Below, piece by piece: positions 62,602-64,000 of a stretch of 64,000 nucleotides of DNA. The translations under genes and the position numbers were made by a program. Source of the DNA: Apolygus lucorum. Taxonomy: Eukaryota > Arthropoda > Insecta > Hemiptera > Miridae. The notes below the pieces were generated by a model that was not told where the DNA came from, made no database searches, and worked only from the letters and a program-made list of their open reading frames with translations. Position 1 is the stretch's first letter; every line of letters starts with the position of its first letter. The DNA is taken from the NCBI GenBank assembly GCA_009739505.2, contig CM019176.2, positions 24,072,458-24,136,457 on the forward strand, written 5' to 3'.

Positions 62602-64000
62602 TTAGGAACCTTGTGCCTTTCGCATGTGATCAGCATGTACCCGACGTTCCACTCCATCTATGACGACGACATACGATAAAGGTCCCATTTTCTTCTTCAC
62701 TGTGGCTTCTGAAACGTCTTGTCTCTTCGACGTTTCACCCACACTTTTCCCCCTCAAGAAATTCCTTGAGTGGAATTCGATCGTGCTGCAGCTTTGTTTG
62801 ACCATTTCTTCGTCCAATCTTCCTGCCAGATCTGGCTTTAACAAAGTGATTCTGGTTCGCAGCTGTCTCCCTAACAATAATCTGCAGGCGTTCGTGTTGT
62901 AGTCCTATGGCTAGTTATCCTGTATGAAAACAAAAACTGGTTAAGCCGAGTCCGCAGGTCCTGTTCACTACTCCTACTTGATCATACCGGTGCTTGAAGG
63001 TTCTGACCATTCTTTCTGCTAGCCCGTTGGATCTAGGATGGTAGGTGTAGTCAACACATGCCTAACATTATTACGCCTACAAAATGCCTTAAAGTTTTCG
63101 GAAGTCCACTGCGGTCCATTGTCTGAAACTACAACCTTTGGTAGCCCAAACCTCGCAAAAATGTCATCTAAAACTGCCACGGTTTTTTCGGTCGTTATCT
63201 GCTTCATAGGGACAATCTCAACCCCTTGACATTGCGTCCACCATTATGAGCCAATTATGACCCTCAAACGATTCCGCAAAGTCGACATGCAACCGCGACC
63301 ACGGTTCTGTTGGCACATTCCAGGAATACAAAGGCGATTCCGGGTCCCATGGTCTGTTTCTTGGCAGGGCTTACACGTCCTCAGGAATTCCTCAATTGTC
63401 TTGTCAACTGATGGCCACCAAATGTGCATTCTGGCAATTGACCTCATGGCAGAAACTCCGGATGCCTTCGTGTAATATGTGCAAAACATCATTTTGGAGG
63501 GACGCGGGGCACCACAATTCGAACTTCCACAGAAGAATGCCTTCCTCACATGATAATTCGTCTCCTTTTTCGAAGAATGTCCACAAATCCTCAGTCAAAT
63601 ACTCCTTACTTGGCCATCCCTGCTGTATGTGACCTTGTTATTTTATTCAACTTTGCGTCTTCCTCTATTCTTGCTTTCAACAATTTCTTTGATACACCTA
63701 TATCTTTAATTTTGTTGTGCAATTTTTCTTCCGTATTCGTTCTTGTATTCCTCTTTTGTAACTTTTTGTGGTAATCGTGATAACGCATCTGCAGGGCTGT
63801 TGTCTTTTCCTGGGATAAATTCAATGCTATAGTCGAACTCCATAAGAGTGAGAGCCCATCTGCTAATCCGACTTGAAGCTAATGGCAGCTCCGCCTTCTC
63901 CCGAACAAGTAGGTTAATGGCTGTGATCGGTTTTCAGAATGAACCTCTACCATAGAGAGTATCGTTCAAAATACTTGACCGCATGAACAATTCCCAAGGC
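62602..64000 (-). pseudogene. Ty3/gypsy pol remnant: RNase H end and integrase, frameshifted, continues off the window
   Basis: Minus strand from the right edge. RNase H C-terminus with IPGKDNSPADALSR (~63,760-63,830), ending in a stop near 63,706. Then integrase pieces in shifted frames: zinc-binding segment (ARMHIWWPSVDKTIEEFL, C-x2-C; ~63,360-63,460), catalytic core with VVSDNGPQWTSENF (~63,095-63,160), and C-terminal GPY/F-type module (KMGPLSYVVVIDG, VHADHMRKAQ; 62,602-62,700) ending at TAA 62,602 beside the polypurine tract. Domain order RNase H-integrase is gypsy-type. At least three frame breaks in 1.4 kb make it defective, unless they are sequencing errors. It interrupts duplication copy 2. 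Confidence 0.8.

Overview
The window is eukaryotic and very probably arthropod. It is AT-rich and carries split genes with GT-AG introns, TATA/Inr promoters, R2, Ty3/gypsy and jockey-type retroelements, and dense MITE-like repeats. The mix of small secreted-protein genes and abundant (GTAGGTA)n-type simple sequence would suit a sap-feeding hemipteran, but the species cannot be fixed from sequence alone. There is no bacterial gene organisation, CRISPR array or rRNA.

Protein-coding content is low but coherent. I see a family of small secreted proteins with a shared exon plan. Exon 1 is a signal peptide. Exon 2 holds an ISY..P start and a helix-strand ending in a [RG]IL.V pattern. Exon 3 holds G..YW[IV]VF...L...LC...F. 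The last exon is Gly-rich. Intron phases agree wherever they can be read (0, 0, 2, and 2 where a fourth exon exists). Members are G0 (plus strand, 6.4-20.2 kb), whose last exon is a 2-kb array of 17-residue GIPGQPGG-type repeats; G1 (minus, 29.2-30.6 kb, possible first exon at 40.8 kb); G2 (minus, 56.2-57.6 kb, a copy of G1 with a frameshift); and G3 (minus, 43.9-44.9 kb, 5' end lost). Further Gly-coding terminal exons lie at 21.7, 26.5, 49.0 and 51.2 kb. The strand order of the domain looks cystatin-like, but that is inference.

The large-scale architecture is a direct duplication. Sequence from about 20,008 reappears from about 45,645, starting inside the Gly-rich exon of G0, and runs to the right edge of the window. 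The simplest reading is a tandem duplication of about 25.6 kb; uncollapsed haplotypes in the assembly are the main alternative. Comparing the copies gives natural empty sites that define several mobile elements to the base: a 1,488-bp foldback element (copy 1 only), hairpin-ended 'family A' elements of 819 bp (copy 1) and 1,609 bp (copy 2), a 5'-truncated R2 retrotransposon (copy 1), a 1,947-bp TIR element (copy 2), and a Ty3/gypsy element with a 129-bp LTR (copy 2).

Layout. 0-6.3 kb: repeat debris (family A ends, GC-rich minisatellites, a jockey fragment, a degenerate foldback). 6.3-20.2 kb: gene G0 with introns full of nested elements, plus an unidentified minus-strand open frame at 15.9-16.6 kb. 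20-38.7 kb: the compared part of copy 1. 38.7-45.6 kb: the rest of the putative duplication unit (exon 1 with TATA box, a 105-bp coding-phase minisatellite inside a family B element, G3). 45.6-64 kb: copy 2, cut by a gypsy element running off the right edge.

Three dispersed families make up most of the non-genic DNA. Family A has a GCTTCCG...CGGAAGC hairpin end, a (GTCT)n tract, ~146-bp internal monomers carrying TGCGCATGCGCA, and an end in CTTGGCAGAC. Family B has a subterminal inverted GGTTTATTATTTTC and a body with GTACGGCGTACGG. Family D is a GT-rich and G-run-bearing core found inside the 1,947-bp TIR element.
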